A DNA stretch of 64,000 nt, from contig NZ_BPQQ01000034.1 of assembly GCF_022179325.1 (NCBI RefSeq), forward strand, positions 1-64,000, read 5' to 3'. The notes under the pieces are model-generated. The model was not told where the DNA came from. It saw only the letters and a list, made by a program, of their open reading frames with translations, and made no database searches. This DNA comes from Methylobacterium isbiliense (GTDB taxonomy: Bacteria > Pseudomonadota > Alphaproteobacteria > Rhizobiales > Beijerinckiaceae). Positions 63,917 through 64,000 of this stretch are shown here, one piece after another; the stretch's first letter is position 1, and every line of letters begins with the position of its first letter. The position numbers were made by a program, and so were the translations under genes.

Positions 63917-63925
63917 TCTCGGGGC

Positions 63926-64000
63926 CTATTCGGCGGCCCGGGCGGCGACGTCGGGCGCGGCGAGGCGCGGGGCGGAGGCCTCGGCCACCGGCAGGGCCTC
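63926..64000 (-). CDS. C-terminal end of an unidentified gene, partial
   Basis: The minus-strand frame from the window edge reads EALPVAEASAPRLAAPDVAA and ends with a TAG at 63926-63928. Only 24 codons are visible. The Ala/Pro-rich composition is typical of a C-terminal tail, but no family can be named. Confidence 0.35.
   Translation of the reverse strand, partial: EALPVAEASAPRLAAPDVAARAAE

Overview
The window is uniformly very GC-rich DNA with tightly packed genes, many GTG or TTG starts and frequent 1-4 base stop/start overlaps. Gene content points to an alphaproteobacterium of the Methylobacterium group (Methylobacteriaceae, Hyphomicrobiales). The evidence is a serS-surE-pcm-LysM/LytM block, an OxlT oxalate:formate antiporter, MatC-type dicarboxylate uptake, an EcfG-type general-stress sigma factor with a matching promoter, and a rhizobial-style cobalamin riboswitch. 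The genus is an inference from content; no rRNA or tRNA gene was seen.

Layout. 1-7.4 kb: the end of a caspase-like gene, a TAXI periplasmic binding protein, a class III CoA-transferase resembling 2-methylfumaryl-CoA isomerase, a TerC membrane protein, a MatC-like carrier divergent from its likely FCD/GntR regulator with a perfect 12-bp operator between them, and two small proteins. 7.5-17 kb: argC, a TadG-like protein, then serS-surE-pcm and a LysM/LytM lipoprotein, followed by TspO, a Cys/Met-metabolism PLP enzyme and a secreted hypothetical. 17-19 kb: the periplasmic glucan glucosyltransferase OpgH.

19.26-28.75 kb is the most striking accessory block. It is one strand of overlapping genes: two extended SDR sugar epimerases, a B12-binding radical SAM enzyme, a GT4 glycosyltransferase, three CgeB-like glycosyltransferases and a UDP-glucuronate decarboxylase. 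It looks like a dedicated system for making and modifying a glycan. It opens with a hairpin-embedded leader ORF whose stop overlaps the first gene's start. 28.75-34.1 kb: dusA, a Ppx/GppA phosphatase, a single-domain response regulator, and a carnitine-type dehydrogenase/BKACE pair. 34.4-38.9 kb: an RND efflux adaptor and pump.

39.1-41.6 kb: a less GC-rich intergenic region leads into a CsbD-family stress gene preceded by a perfect EcfG promoter (GGAAC-N17-CGTT). Next to it is an EcfG-family sigma factor whose N-terminus looks like its own anti-sigma factor, NepR. This apparent NepR-EcfG fusion is the most interesting single gene here. A sulfotransferase converges on it. 41.8-49.1 kb: a cobalamin riboswitch heads a TonB receptor, an ABC ATPase, two DUF3526-type permeases and an acyltransferase-like membrane protein. 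49.2-57.2 kb: a triple-PAS/MCP/PilZ protein, oxlT with an abrupt mid-gene codon-usage switch, a small Cys-rich protein, a potassium-channel-like protein with a C-terminal zinc ribbon, a DUF421 protein, and an overlapping nucleotidyltransferase/phosphoesterase pair. 57.2-64 kb (minus strand): an AMACR-like CoA-transferase, a GAF/HisKA_2 kinase, an SDR, a YadGH-type ABC exporter, a LuxR-type regulator and a degenerate HtrA-like protein, and the tail of one more gene at the edge.
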